In this document: positions 7,771-19,065 of the stretch, piece after piece
Position numbering within the stretch: the first letter of the stretch is position 1
How the letters are laid out: each line of letters starts with the position of its first letter
Assembly (NCBI GenBank): GCA_017644045.1
Contig: JAEPMI010000011.1
Span: 122,029 to 186,028 of the forward strand
DNA from: Deltaproteobacteria bacterium
GTDB taxonomy: Bacteria; Myxococcota_A; Polyangia; Polyangiales; Houyiibacteriaceae
Length of the DNA: 64,000 nucleotides
Direction of reading: 5' to 3'
The notes under the pieces: generated by a model
Told to the model about the DNA's origin: nothing
Seen by the model: the letters and a program-made list of their open reading frames with translations, nothing else
Database searches by the model: none
Program-made: the position numbers and the translations under genes

Positions 7771-8519
7771 CAGTCGCTCGCGTGGGAGGGCGCGCGGCCC
7801 GACGAGGGGCGAAGCGAGAGCCGACGACCGAGCACTCGTGCGAGAACGAAGGGGATGACCAGGAGCGCGTGACGCCAGCCGATACCGCTCGGCTCACCGG
7901 CGTAGACCGGCCGGACCGGCACGTCGCGCACTTCGAGGCTCCGAGCGGCGAGCGTACCGAGCAGGTCGTTCGGGTAGCCGTAGCGCGGCCAGAGCGCTTC
8001 CAGGTCCATCGCGCGCGCCGCCCGAGCGCTCAGGGCGGTGTAGCCACACTGCGAGTCGTGGACTCGGAGACCGGTCGCCAGTCGGGTCAGCCAGGAGAGC
8101 ACGTGGTTGCCGACGAAGCGGAGCGTCGGCATCCGGCGCCGGGCCCCAGGCCACGCGAGCCGGTTGCCCTTCGCGTACGCCACGCCGTCCTCGCAGACCG
8201 GCGCCAGCAGCGCGATCAGGTCCCGCGGGTCCATCTGGTCGTCGCCCGCCATCACCACGGCGACGTCGGCGCCCGACTCGAACGCCAATCGGTAGCCGGT
8301 CGCGATCGCGGCCCCGACCCCGCGGTTGGAGTCGTGGCGGTGCACTCGCACTCGCGGGTCGGGGTGGGCGCCGGCCACCTCCGCGGTGTCGTCGTCGCTC
8401 CCGTCGTCGACCACGAAGACGGAGTCGACCAACGCGGGGATCCGCGCCAGCACCCGACCGATGCGCTCCGCCTCGCGATAGGCGGGCACCACGACGGCGA
8501 TCTCTTGTCCCCGATGCAC
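7770..8519 (-). CDS. Glycosyltransferase family 2 (dolichol/undecaprenyl-phosphate type)
   Basis: The 249-residue GT-A enzyme has VVVPAYREAERIGRVL at the N-terminus, VVDDGSDDDT for nucleotide binding and VVMAGDDQMDP carrying the metal-binding acidic motif, then QCGYTALS as in DPM1/GtrB-like enzymes. There is one possible C-terminal membrane segment (ALLVIPFVLARVL). It probably loads a sugar onto a polyprenyl phosphate carrier. It lies 9 bases after glmS in the same direction, so hexosamine supply and glycan assembly appear co-transcribed. Confidence 0.87.
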   Translation of the reverse strand: MHRGQEIAVVVPAYREAERIGRVLARIPALVDSVFVVDDGSDDDTAEVAGAHPDPRVRVHRHDSNRGVGAAIATGYRLAFESGADVAVVMAGDDQMDPRDLIALLAPVCEDGVAYAKGNRLAWPGARRRMPTLRFVGNHVLSWLTRLATGLRVHDSQCGYTALSARAARAMDLEALWPRYGYPNDLLGTLAARSLEVRDVPVRPVYAGEPSGIGWRHALLVIPFVLARVLGRRLSLRPSSGRAPSHASD

Positions 8520-8528
8520 CGCGGCGGT

Positions 8529-10364
<1,836 letters not shown>

Positions 10365-10420
10365 GTTGGCTGAGCTCTCCGTTCGGCGCCGTGCGTGGCG
10401 CCCGTTCTTATGTCGCGCGA

Positions 10421-10451
10421 ATCCGTCAGCCGTTCAAATGAACGGCTCGGA
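10421..10451. promoter_or_regulatory. Long palindrome upstream of glmS
   Basis: AGCCGTTCA-AA-TGAACGGCT (10428-10447) is a perfect inverted repeat, extended outward by ATCC/GGAT. It lies between the M16 gene stop (10478) and glmS. Without a T-run on either side it is either a poor terminator for the M16 operon or an operator for glmS. On the minus strand a possible -10 CATAAG follows it. Confidence 0.45.
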
Positions 10452-10477
10452 TGAAGAGAACGCGCGGGACCGGGGGC

Positions 10478-12016
10478 TCAATCCCCGTCGGGGTCGGACG
10501 GGGCGTCGGTCTCGGCCTCGAGCGGCGCGAGGGTCTCCTTCACCTCACCCTGGTCGTCGAGGACGGTGACCTGGCCGTATTGGCGAAGCCCCTCGGCGAT
10601 CTCCGCCGCGCGACCCACGATGACCACCAGCATCTGGTCCGGATGGACACGGGCCCGGGCCGCCTCGTGCGCGGCTTCGGGGGTCACCTGACCGATCGAG
10701 CTGCGGTAGCCATCCCAGTAGTCGTCCGGCAGATCGAAGATCCGGAGGTCGGCGACCATCCCCGCGATCTTGCCCGGCGTGTCGATCGAGAGCGGGAAGG
10801 AGTCGCTCAGGAAGTCCCGGGCATGGCCGGTCTCCTCGGCGGTCGGGGCCTCGCTCACCCAGCGCTCGAGGTGTTCGAAGAAGCCGGCGACCGCCTGGTC
10901 GGTGACCTCCGTCCGAACCGCACCGAGCGCCACGAAGGGAGCGGTCTGCACTCGCTCGACCACCTGGCTGTAGGCGCCGTAGGTCAGCCCGCGTCGCTCG
11001 CGCAGATCCATGAAGAGGCGCGACGCCGCGGAGCCACCGAGGACCTGATTGGAGACCTCCATCTCGACCCAGCCCTCGTCACCGCGCGCCATCGCGAGCT
11101 CACCGATGTAGATGGTCGACTGCACGGATCCCGGTCGGTCGACGATGACGACCTCGCGGGCTTCCCGCGTCGGCGGCGCGGGGACCTCGGCGGCTTCGAC
11201 GGGCCGACCCCGCCAGCGGCCGAACGCACGCTCGGCGGCGGTCTTCACCTGATCGCTGGTCACGTCGCCGACCGCGACGAGGAACGCGTTCGAGGGGACG
11301 AAGTACTTCCGGTGCCAGCGCTGCAGGTCGCGCCGGGAGATGCGCCCGAGCGCCGCCTCGCTGGTGTCGACGGTGGCGTAGGGGTGCTCGCCGTAGAGCC
11401 GACCGAAGAAGGCTTCGCGCGCGAGGTAGCGCGGCTCTCGACGGCTCAACCCGAGCCGATCCTTCTCGCGCCGCTTGAGCTTCTCGAGCTCCTCGTTGCG
11501 GAAGGCCGGGTTCATCGCCACGTCGGCCAGGATGTCCATCGCCTCGTCGAGGTGCTCGGCGAGCGCGCGGAAGACCAGGTGCACGTTCTCCTCGTCGCCG
11601 CCGGTCCAGAGATCGGCGCCCAGGAACTCGATCGACTCGGCCAGCTCCTGGCTGCTCTTGCGGCGGGTGCCCTCCTTGAGCATCTGGGCGACGAGGTCGC
11701 TCAGACCTTCCTTGCCCTCCGGGTCGGTCTCGGCGCCGCTCTTCACGACCAGCCGCAGGTACACGACCGGCAGCGCGTCGTAGGGCACGACGTTCAGCTC
11801 GAGGTCGTTGTCGAGTGATGCACGCTCGACCGGTGGGAAGCGGATGTCCCGGGTCGGGCCGGACTCGGGCGGCGGCTCGCGGGGCGGCGCCTCGGTGGGC
11901 GTCTCGTCTCCGGTCGCGACCGGAGTCACGGTCTCCTCGGTCTCGTCCACCTCGGCCGGGCCGCAGGCGAGCACGAACGCGAGCAGCGCGGCAGTTCGAT
12001 TCATGGGGCGGTTCAC
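10478..12016 (-). CDS. M16 peptidase-like lipoprotein, non-catalytic partner
   Basis: The 512-residue protein has the M16B insulinase/pitrilysin fold but no zinc site: where HxxEH should stand the sequence is GLSDLVAQM. It has a lipoprotein-type signal ending in LAC, an acidic Thr/Pro linker, then LDNDLELNVVPYDALPVVYL and two M16 half-domains (ITTYGAYS-like region: LTYGAYSQV). M16B systems often pair a catalytic HxxEH subunit with an inactive one. The upstream gene encodes exactly that partner. The GTG start overlaps its stop (GTGA), so the pair is translationally coupled; ATG at 12004 is an alternative. Confidence 0.85.
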   Translation of the reverse strand: MNRPMNRTAALLAFVLACGPAEVDETEETVTPVATGDETPTEAPPREPPPESGPTRDIRFPPVERASLDNDLELNVVPYDALPVVYLRLVVKSGAETDPEGKEGLSDLVAQMLKEGTRRKSSQELAESIEFLGADLWTGGDEENVHLVFRALAEHLDEAMDILADVAMNPAFRNEELEKLKRREKDRLGLSRREPRYLAREAFFGRLYGEHPYATVDTSEAALGRISRRDLQRWHRKYFVPSNAFLVAVGDVTSDQVKTAAERAFGRWRGRPVEAAEVPAPPTREAREVVIVDRPGSVQSTIYIGELAMARGDEGWVEMEVSNQVLGGSAASRLFMDLRERRGLTYGAYSQVVERVQTAPFVALGAVRTEVTDQAVAGFFEHLERWVSEAPTAEETGHARDFLSDSFPLSIDTPGKIAGMVADLRIFDLPDDYWDGYRSSIGQVTPEAAHEAARARVHPDQMLVVIVGRAAEIAEGLRQYGQVTVLDDQGEVKETLAPLEAETDAPSDPDGD

Positions 12017-13404
12017 TGCTCTTCTCCCTCGGCCTCGGTCGGGACCACGTCGAGGACGGTGCGGTTGGTCGCCGCGAAGTACTCGCCGGCGACGCGCTTC
12101 ACGTCTTCGGCGGTCACGGCCAGGTAGCGACCGAGCTCGGCTCGGATCAGCTCGGCGTTGCCCCAGTAGAGCTCGAACTCGGCGAGCTGCTTGGCCCGTG
12201 AGAGGTTCGATTGGAGCCCGAAGACGAAGTAGGCGTTGAGGCGGTTGCGCGCCTTCTGCAGCTCGCGCTCGGTGATGCCCTCGCTCGCGACCTTCTCGAG
12301 GGCGGCGTAGATGGCGGACCGCGCCTCGGCCGGCTCGTGGCCGCTGGCCATGACGCCGAAGAAGCTGAAGAGGTCCGGCCCGCGCCGGTCGTCGGTGCCG
12401 ACGCTGAGCTGCGAGACGATCTCCTTCTCCTTCACGAGCTCTTGGTAGAGCCGCGAGGAGTCGCCGTCGCCGAGGACCATCCCGAGCACCTCGAGGGCGT
12501 AGTGGTCCTCGGTGCGCGACTGCGGGATGTGATAGGCGACGTGGAACGCCGGCAGGTCCGCGAGGGCGTCGGTCATGACCTCGGTGCGCTCGGCCGTCTG
12601 CGGCTCGAGCTCACCGGGCTCGTAGGGCGGGATCGGCCCGCGCCCGATGTCGCCGAAGTAGCGGCCCACGAGCTGCATTGCCTCGTCGGGATCGAAGTCG
12701 CCGACGATGGCGAGCACGGCGTTGTTCGGCTTGTAGTAGGCGTCGAAGAACTGCTGCACGGCCTCGAGCGGCGCGTCGTCCAGGTCCTGCATGTCGCCGA
12801 TGGTCGAGTGCGCGTAGGGCCAGTAGTCGCCGTACGCGAGGTCGTTGATGCGGAGCATGCTGTTCGCGTAGGGGCGGTCGTCGTAGCTCTGGCGCCGCTC
12901 TTCCTTCACCGTGAGCCGCTGGTTCTCGAAGTTCTCGCCGGTCACCGCGAGCGACTTCATCCGGTCGGCCTCGAGCCAGAGGCCGAGCGCCAGCTCGCTG
13001 GAGGGGAGGGTCTCGAAGTAGTTGGTCCGGTCGTGCGACGTCGTCCCGTTCGCGCGACCGCCACGGTTACCGATCAGCACGAAGTGCTCGCCCTTGCCCA
13101 CGTTCGCCGAGCCCTGGAACATCATGTGCTCGAAGAGGTGAGCGAAGCCGCTGCGGCCGCGGACCTCGTTCCGTGAGCCGACGTCGTAGTAGACGGCCAC
13201 GGCGACGGTCGGGACCGTGCGGTCGGGGCTCATCACGACCCGCAGGCCGTTGTCGAGCTGGCGTCGGACGATCGGGAGCTGCGCGAGGGGACTGTCCTCG
13301 TCGCTCTCGGCCGCTGCTTCGGTGCTCTCGGTCTCGCCTTCCTGAGCGACGGCGATGGCCGTCGCGAGGGCGAGCGCGAGGATCAGGAATGGGATGCGTC
13401 TCAC
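12013..13404 (-). CDS. M16 family zinc peptidase, catalytic subunit
   Basis: This 463-residue exported protease has signal peptide residues 1-20 (ending AIAVA-QE). The zinc site is HLFEH (within GFAHLFEHMMFQG) with the third ligand Glu about 75 residues later in TVKEERRQ. PEPA-type C-terminal half follows with LPAFHVAYHIPQ. It likely degrades peptides in the periplasm, forming a chamber with the inactive partner encoded next. The first gene of a three-gene run that continues into glmS, with a palindrome in between. Confidence 0.92.
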   Translation of the reverse strand: MRRIPFLILALALATAIAVAQEGETESTEAAAESDEDSPLAQLPIVRRQLDNGLRVVMSPDRTVPTVAVAVYYDVGSRNEVRGRSGFAHLFEHMMFQGSANVGKGEHFVLIGNRGGRANGTTSHDRTNYFETLPSSELALGLWLEADRMKSLAVTGENFENQRLTVKEERRQSYDDRPYANSMLRINDLAYGDYWPYAHSTIGDMQDLDDAPLEAVQQFFDAYYKPNNAVLAIVGDFDPDEAMQLVGRYFGDIGRGPIPPYEPGELEPQTAERTEVMTDALADLPAFHVAYHIPQSRTEDHYALEVLGMVLGDGDSSRLYQELVKEKEIVSQLSVGTDDRRGPDLFSFFGVMASGHEPAEARSAIYAALEKVASEGITERELQKARNRLNAYFVFGLQSNLSRAKQLAEFELYWGNAELIRAELGRYLAVTAEDVKRVAGEYFAATNRTVLDVVPTEAEGEEQ

Positions 13405-13499
13405 GGGGCCTCCGTATCACGAGTGGGGGCGGAATCGAAACGGCCAGAGGCGAACCTGCTTGACCGGGGTGGGGGGGTGCACCATCCTCGCCGGTCCCC

Positions 13500-14789
13500 A
13501 TGCCGGCGGCCGTTCTCTCCATCGGTACCGAGCTCACCCGCGGGGAGCTCGTGAACTCGAATGCTTCTTGGATCGCCGAGGAGCTGACGACGCTCGGCTT
13601 CGACGTCCAGGCGCACCTCACGGTCGCCGACGATCTGAGCACCATCGCGGAAGAGCTCGCCCGGCTCGGCGAGCGTGCCGAGGTGGTCGTGTGCACGGGC
13701 GGGCTCGGGCCGACTTCGGACGACGTCACCAGCGCTGCCGCGGCGAAGGCCGCGGGCGTATCCCTGGACAGGGACGAATCGGTCCTCGCCCATCTCGAGC
13801 GGCTCTATGCCTCGAAGGGGCGCCAGCTGCTCGACTCCAACGCCAAGCAGGCGGACTTTCCGCAAGGCGCCACGGTCCTGCCGAACTCCGAGGGCACCGC
13901 GCCCGGCTTCGAGGTCGCGGTCGGCAAGGCCCGCTGCTTCTTCCTGCCCGGCGTTCCCCGCGAGATGCGGGCGATGTTCCACAAGAGCGTTCGACCGGCC
14001 GTGGGCGATCTGGGCGCGCGGGACACGCACCAGGTCCACATCCGCTCCTTCGGGCTCCCGGAGTCCGAGGTGGCCGAGCTCTTGACCGATCTGGAAGCCG
14101 CCCACGAGGGCCTAACGCTCGGCTACCGCGCTCATTTCCCCGAGATCGAGGTCAAGGTCCACGCTCGCGCGGGCTCCGCCTCCGAAGCCGAGGCCAAGGC
14201 CGCCGCCGTGGCCGAGATCGTGCGCGACCGGCTCGGCGAGGCCGCGTTCGGCGATCGGGACGACACGTTCGCTTCCATCGTCGGTGAGCGTCTCCGAGCC
14301 AAGAAGCTCACGCTCGCCGTCGCCGAGTCCTGCACCGGCGGGATGATCGGCAGCATGATCACCGACGTGCCGGGCAGCAGCGACTACCTGCTCCTCGACG
14401 CCGTCACCTACGCCAACTCCGCCAAGACCCAGATCCTCGGCGTCGAGCAGGACGTGCTCCGGGCCTATGGCGCGGTCAGCGCCGAGTGTGCCGGCGCCAT
14501 GGCCGAAGGGGCCCGTCGCGTCGCCGATTCGGACGTCGCGGTGGCCACCACGGGCATCGCCGGTCCAGGCGGCGGGAGCGACCTCAAGCCGGTCGGAACC
14601 GTCTGGTTCGGGCTCGCCCGTCGGGACCAACCGACCCTCATGTTCCGGCACCAGCTCTCCGGCGATCGAGATCGTGTCCGGCGCCGGGCCGCCTACCTCG
14701 CCCTCGACCTGGTCCGCCGGGTCGCAGAGGGCTGGGATCTGGGAAAAGGCCCGTCATTCTCGACATGTGAAGAGATCCTCGGCCTCTGA
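13500..14789 (+). CDS. cinA: CinA: NMN deamidase / nicotinamide nucleotide recycling protein
   Basis: At 429 residues this has full CinA length. The N-terminal COG1058/MoaB-like domain is seen in MPAAVLSIGTELTRGELVNSN (18 residues after the start used) and CTGGLGPTSDDVT. The C-terminal PncC deamidase domain is seen in SCTGGMIGSMITDVPGSS, VTYANSAK and TTGIAGPGGG. It converts NMN to NaMN to recycle a by-product of DNA ligase. The gene sits 120 bases upstream of recA, a common pairing in bacteria, but recA has its own control site. Confidence 0.93.
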   Translation: MPAAVLSIGTELTRGELVNSNASWIAEELTTLGFDVQAHLTVADDLSTIAEELARLGERAEVVVCTGGLGPTSDDVTSAAAAKAAGVSLDRDESVLAHLERLYASKGRQLLDSNAKQADFPQGATVLPNSEGTAPGFEVAVGKARCFFLPGVPREMRAMFHKSVRPAVGDLGARDTHQVHIRSFGLPESEVAELLTDLEAAHEGLTLGYRAHFPEIEVKVHARAGSASEAEAKAAAVAEIVRDRLGEAAFGDRDDTFASIVGERLRAKKLTLAVAESCTGGMIGSMITDVPGSSDYLLLDAVTYANSAKTQILGVEQDVLRAYGAVSAECAGAMAEGARRVADSDVAVATTGIAGPGGGSDLKPVGTVWFGLARRDQPTLMFRHQLSGDRDRVRRRAAYLALDLVRRVAEGWDLGKGPSFSTCEEILGL

Positions 14790-14884
14790 GCCGAAGGTCT
14801 GTCACACCCCTGTGTGAGCTTCCTGGGCAGCAAAGGGCTTGCGGCCCGATGGCGCACCGCGTATCAAGGTCGGGCGCCGAGAGA

Positions 14885-14901
14885 CTATACAAGCGTTCAG
14901 G
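14885..14901 (+). promoter_or_regulatory. Probable LexA box of recA (Myxococcus type)
   Basis: The 17-mer CTATACAAGCGTTCAGG matches, at 16 of 17 positions, the consensus I recall for Myxococcus xanthus LexA sites (CTRHAMRYBYGTTCAGS). It lies 10 bases before the recA ATG and overlaps the ribosome-binding site AGGAGG (14899-14904), so bound repressor would block early transcription. The consensus is from memory. Confidence 0.6.
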
Positions 14902-14910
14902 AGGTTCGAG

Positions 14911-16005
<1,095 letters not shown>

Positions 16006-16052
16006 TCGACTCGGGTGGCGGCTCCCTCGTCGCTGGCGTAGGAATTCCAGCG

Positions 16053-17084
16053 ATGAGGGGACCGCTCTCAGCGCCCATCGTGGCGCTCTTGGCCATCGGC
16101 TGTGGCGCGAGTACGCCGCCAGTCGAAGAGCCGAGCGAACCCGAGCCCACGGTCATCGCGAGACCGCTCGCGGCGCTCTTGCCCGGAGGGGCGCTCTCCG
16201 TCGTCATCGCTCGCCCCGACGAGCTGGCGGAGGAGCCCGCCGTGCGTGTCTGGAGCGAGCTCGTCCTCACCGACGAGGCGCTCGAGCGCATCGAGATCCG
16301 AACGGGCATCCACCCCTCGGAGCTCTCCGAGCTGGTTCGCGCCGACTACGGCGAGGGTCGGGTGGTCTGGCTGGTGCGGGGCGCGGGCGATCCCGAGGCT
16401 CTGGTTCGCGCCGCCGAGATGCGAATGAACACGGTCGCGGAGCGCGGCGAAGAACCGCTACGTCGAACGGGCTTCATCGGGACTCGGCGCCGGACCTGGG
16501 CCGCGCTCGCCGACGACTCGCTGCTGGTCGCTGGTGGCCACCTGGAAGCAGAGGTCGCCGCCATCCTGGACGCGGCTGCTCGAGCGCGGCAGCCCGGGCG
16601 ATCCATCGTCGGAGCTCCAGAAGATCTCGACTGGGCGGTCGATGGTCTCCCGCAGCCCACTACTGGTGGCTATCTGCTCGCGAACACGATGGCGCTCTAT
16701 CAGGCCCACCGGCAGAGCCCCTTCCTGCTGCTGATGCCGAGCCCCCTCGATCTTCCTCGGGACACCGGTGTCGGCATGCTGCTGGCGCGGCAGGATCAGC
16801 TGGCGGCCACCATCGAACCGGAGGGCGAGCTGTTGAAGCTCGGCGTCACGCTCACTGGCGAGTTTCCGCCCGGCGCTCAGTCGAACTTCGAGCAGCTCTT
16901 CGTCAGTATCGCGGGCTCCGACCTCGGTCACGTGCTCGGCCTGACCGATGCGCGCGAGTCCTTCTCGATCGACGTCGTCGACGAGACCATCCAGGCCGAG
17001 GTACGCTGGCCGGCGTCAGGTCTGGCCCGTGGCGTGGAGCTTCTCGGCACGGACGACCCCTGGGCCCTCATCGAGGGTGGATGA
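16053..17084 (+). CDS. Lipoprotein of unknown function
   Basis: The 343-residue product has a lipoprotein signal (ALLAIGC, Cys about 17), an acidic Pro-rich linker (TPPVEEPSEPEPT), then a globular domain with no motif I can name. The domain contains strands such as GRVVWLVRGAGDPEALVRAAEMRM and LADDSLLVAGGHLEAEVAAIL, a pattern often seen in uncharacterised myxobacterial lipoproteins. It follows recA by 47 bases on the same strand without a visible terminator between. No function assigned. Confidence 0.65.
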   Translation: MRGPLSAPIVALLAIGCGASTPPVEEPSEPEPTVIARPLAALLPGGALSVVIARPDELAEEPAVRVWSELVLTDEALERIEIRTGIHPSELSELVRADYGEGRVVWLVRGAGDPEALVRAAEMRMNTVAERGEEPLRRTGFIGTRRRTWAALADDSLLVAGGHLEAEVAAILDAAARARQPGRSIVGAPEDLDWAVDGLPQPTTGGYLLANTMALYQAHRQSPFLLLMPSPLDLPRDTGVGMLLARQDQLAATIEPEGELLKLGVTLTGEFPPGAQSNFEQLFVSIAGSDLGHVLGLTDARESFSIDVVDETIQAEVRWPASGLARGVELLGTDDPWALIEGG

Positions 17085-17288
17085 GCCCGAAACCCTCTGT
17101 GATTCAGGGGCTTCCGGTGCTGCTGAACCTTTCCAGGCCGGTCTTTTCCCCGCGACGGACGGAGCCGCGCCTGATACCCTGAAGGGAGTGGACGGGGACC
17201 TATCCCAGCTTCGCGGATGTTCGACATCGGTCTCGCCCGACGTTCGTTTTCACCGCGTGAGCCGTCGATCCTCGGAGGTGCCATCGGC

Positions 17289-17780
17289 ATGAAGTTCAGT
17301 GTCGGCGACAAGGCCGTTCATCCCGCGCATGGGGTGGGCGAAGTGACCAGCATCGAGAAGAAGAAGATCGCTGGCAGCGACAAGCGGTTCTACATCATGA
17401 AGATCGTCGATTCGGGGATGACCGTGATGGTTCCGGTCGACGGCGTGGAGCGACTCGGCCTTCGCGAGGTCATCACCAAACGCGAAGCGGGCAAGGTCTA
17501 CAAGGAGCTCGAAAAGGACGAGGTCGCGGTGACCTCGCAGCCGTGGAACCGGCGCTATCGCGAGTACACCGAGATGCTCAAGAGCGGCTCGCCCATCGAG
17601 GTCGCCAAGGTGCTCCGCGACTTGAGCCGCCTGCGTGGCGAGAAGGACTTGAGCTTCGGCGAGCGCCGGCTGCTCGAACAGGCGCGCAACCTCCTCGTCG
17701 CCGAGCTCGCCCTCGCGCGTTCGGTCAAGGAGGCGAAGGTGCTCAAGGACTTCGAGAAGCTGCTCGGCGCGCCGGTCTAG
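17289..17780 (+). CDS. cdnL: CdnL/CarD-family transcription regulator
   Basis: The 163-residue protein matches CdnL: an N-terminal RNA-polymerase-beta-interacting Tudor-like domain (FSVGDKAVHPAHGVGEV, then FYIMKIVDSGMTVMVPV) and a helical C-terminal DNA-binding domain (LREVI..., WNRRYREYTEMLKSG, RDLSRLRGEKDLSFGERRLLE). CdnL stabilises RNA polymerase open complexes at rRNA and growth promoters. GGAGGT lies 7 bases before the ATG, which decides this start against the in-frame ATG at 17217. A strong terminator follows, so it ends its own transcript. Confidence 0.93.
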   Translation: MKFSVGDKAVHPAHGVGEVTSIEKKKIAGSDKRFYIMKIVDSGMTVMVPVDGVERLGLREVITKREAGKVYKELEKDEVAVTSQPWNRRYREYTEMLKSGSPIEVAKVLRDLSRLRGEKDLSFGERRLLEQARNLLVAELALARSVKEAKVLKDFEKLLGAPV

Positions 17781-17802
17781 CCGAGCGACGTCGAACGCGA
17801 AG

Positions 17803-17834
17803 AGGCGTGGCCCCGAGGGGCCGCGCCTTTTTTC
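17803..17834 (+). terminator. Strong intrinsic terminator after cdnL
   Basis: Stem AGGCGTGGCC.../...GGCCGCGCCT with a CGAG loop closed by C-G pairs and one G-T pair, then six T. It lies 22 bases past the stop codon. Confidence 0.9.
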
Positions 17835-17845
17835 GTTCCGTCCAG

Positions 17846-17872
17846 CAACTCGCACCGGCGAGGCGCGAAGAG
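17846..17872 (+). repeat. Leader hairpin copy A (before the 52-residue gene)
   Basis: CAACTCGCACCGGCGAGGCG followed by CGAAGA. It contains the hairpin CTCGC-ACCG-GCGAG. It matches copy B at 18097-18122 (CAACTCGCGCCGCCGAGCGC then CGAAGA), which precedes the next small gene. Both copies lie in the 5' leader of a tiny ORF. Confidence 0.55.
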
Positions 17873-17913
17873 GGGTCCAACGCGGCGGCAGACCCCGCTG
17901 GAAGGAACGACCG

Positions 17914-18072
17914 ATGGACCCGAAGCACCCCGAGCAGCCGACCCACGAAGAAGACATCGCCTTTCGCGACGCCGAGCGCGCCATGGGCCGCTCCGCGATG
18001 CGGATGATCGAGCTCTTCGAAGGGATGCCCGAGCTCGACTCGCACGACTTCGACGCGAGCGACCTCTTCTGA
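17914..18072 (+). CDS. 52-residue acidic small protein, unknown
   Basis: MDPKHPEQPTHEEDIAFRDA starts a 52-residue product, predicted mostly helical and acidic, with MRMIELFEG in the middle and a DSHDFDASDLF tail. GGAAGGAA lies 7 bases before the ATG. Codons are G/C-ending as in real genes nearby. It shares a look-alike leader with the next gene and heads the translocon-like cluster in the same direction, so a chaperone or regulatory role in that cluster is possible but unproven. Confidence 0.55.
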   Translation: MDPKHPEQPTHEEDIAFRDAERAMGRSAMRMIELFEGMPELDSHDFDASDLF

Positions 18073-18080
18073 GCACCTTT

Positions 18081-18122
18081 TCTTCGGCCCGCGACGCAAC
18101 TCGCGCCGCCGAGCGCCGAAGA
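18081..18122 (+). repeat. Leader hairpin copy B (before the 71-residue gene)
   Basis: TCTTCGG (18081-18087) and CCGAAGA (18116-18122) form the outer stem; the interior contains CTCG-CGCCGC-CGAG. The segment 18097-18122 repeats copy A at 17846-17872. It lies between two small genes, upstream of the ribosome-binding site GAAGGAG. Confidence 0.55.
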
Positions 18123-18149
18123 ACCGTGCACCCGCGAAGGAGCATCCCG

Positions 18150-18365
18150 ATGAACGAGAAGCAACGCACCCGCCGCATCCGCCACGAGCTCGAGAAGACC
18201 CGAGCCGAGCTCGCCCGCCAGGACGCCGAGCTCGAAGCCCTCGAGGCCGAGCTCGACCCGGCCGCCCTCGAAGAGGCGGAGCGCACCTTCGCCCAAGCCC
18301 TCCGGCGCGTCGAGCGCCCCGAACCCCAACCGGTGGAGGTCCCGACCTTCGCCCTCCGAGCCTGA
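18150..18365 (+). CDS. 71-residue coiled-coil protein, LcrG-like position
   Basis: From residue 4 to about 60 the product is an unbroken charged heptad helix (RTRRIRHELEKTRAELARQD, then ELEALEAELDP), followed by a Pro-rich tail. GAAGGAG lies 8 bases before the ATG, deciding it over an in-frame ATG at 18126. It immediately precedes the tip-like gene by 13 bases. In Yersinia the small coiled-coil tip partner LcrG occupies the same slot before lcrV. Sequence identity to LcrG is not evident; the comparison rests on order and physical character. Confidence 0.6.
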   Translation: MNEKQRTRRIRHELEKTRAELARQDAELEALEAELDPAALEEAERTFAQALRRVERPEPQPVEVPTFALRA

Positions 18366-18378
18366 AAGAGAGAGACCA

Positions 18379-19065
18379 ATGCCCGAAATCCCTGCAATCC
18401 ACCCCGGCATCCACTACGACCGGTCCCTGTTCGACTCCGACGAAGCTGACGTTCCCGGCGGCCTCGACTCGGCCATGGTCGACAGGATCCGAACCTTCTC
18501 CGGCAACCTGTTCGAGACCCTCGGGGGCGTTTCCTCTGCTGCGCTGACCCCCGAGATGATCCTGCTGATGATGCAGCGGCGACTCGATGACATCGATAGT
18601 CAGATCTCGACAGAGATCGCTGGCATCGAGGCGCGTGCAGACCAGGGGCGACAGCTGGCGGAGGACCTCGAGCTCCTGGGGCTGGTGCAGACGGCAGTGT
18701 CCGATGCTCAGGGTTCAGCTGAGAACGCGCCCGACTTCTCCGACCTCTCGCTCGAATACAAGGGGGAGACCTACTCGGGTGAGAGCCTCGCGCGCCTGCT
18801 CGAGCGGTCCGGGATGACGGACTTCCCTGGCCGCAGTGTCGACTCCCACGGAAACGTCAATTTCGACGACGTTTCGTCTGCGACGATCGGGCACTTCATC
18901 TCCACCAAGCAGGCGCTGCAGAAGAAGGTCAACTCTCAGAATGACCTCGCGATGAGTCGCTTGCAGGCGGCTACCGGACTGCGTGGCCAGACCATCCAGC
19001 TCGGAAGCAATCTCATCAACCACCTCAACGAGACCGCGATGATGGCGGTCAGGAACATCAAGTGA
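18379..19065 (+). CDS. Candidate type III secretion tip-like protein (SctA/LcrV position)
   Basis: The 228-residue protein has no signal peptide. A long helix covers about 57-110 (LTPEMILLMMQRRLDDIDSQ and onward), a mixed middle with short strands covers about 120-165 (LEYKGETYSG, SHGNVNFDD), and a second long helix runs from about 168 to the end (STKQALQKKVNSQNDLAMSR). Two helices flanking an alpha/beta insert is the plan of needle-tip proteins. The C-terminus is amphipathic and Asn/Gln-rich as in secreted T3SS components. The motif PxMxLLMxxQxxL recurs in the YopB-like protein two genes down. The stop overlaps the next start by one base. Call is inference. Confidence 0.5.
   Translation: MPEIPAIHPGIHYDRSLFDSDEADVPGGLDSAMVDRIRTFSGNLFETLGGVSSAALTPEMILLMMQRRLDDIDSQISTEIAGIEARADQGRQLAEDLELLGLVQTAVSDAQGSAENAPDFSDLSLEYKGETYSGESLARLLERSGMTDFPGRSVDSHGNVNFDDVSSATIGHFISTKQALQKKVNSQNDLAMSRLQAATGLRGQTIQLGSNLINHLNETAMMAVRNIK

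Noticed and set aside
10365-10477. glmS ribozyme or riboswitch
   Set aside because: The region is short and holds only a palindrome; no ribozyme core is evident.
14802-14817. TCACAC-CCCT-GTGTGA hairpin between cinA and recA
   Set aside because: Six-base stem without T-run; arms are in the wrong order for a CRP site. Too weak to annotate.
18126-18149. Upstream ATG for the 71-residue coiled-coil protein
   Set aside because: No ribosome-binding site there; GAAGGAG precedes the ATG at 18150.
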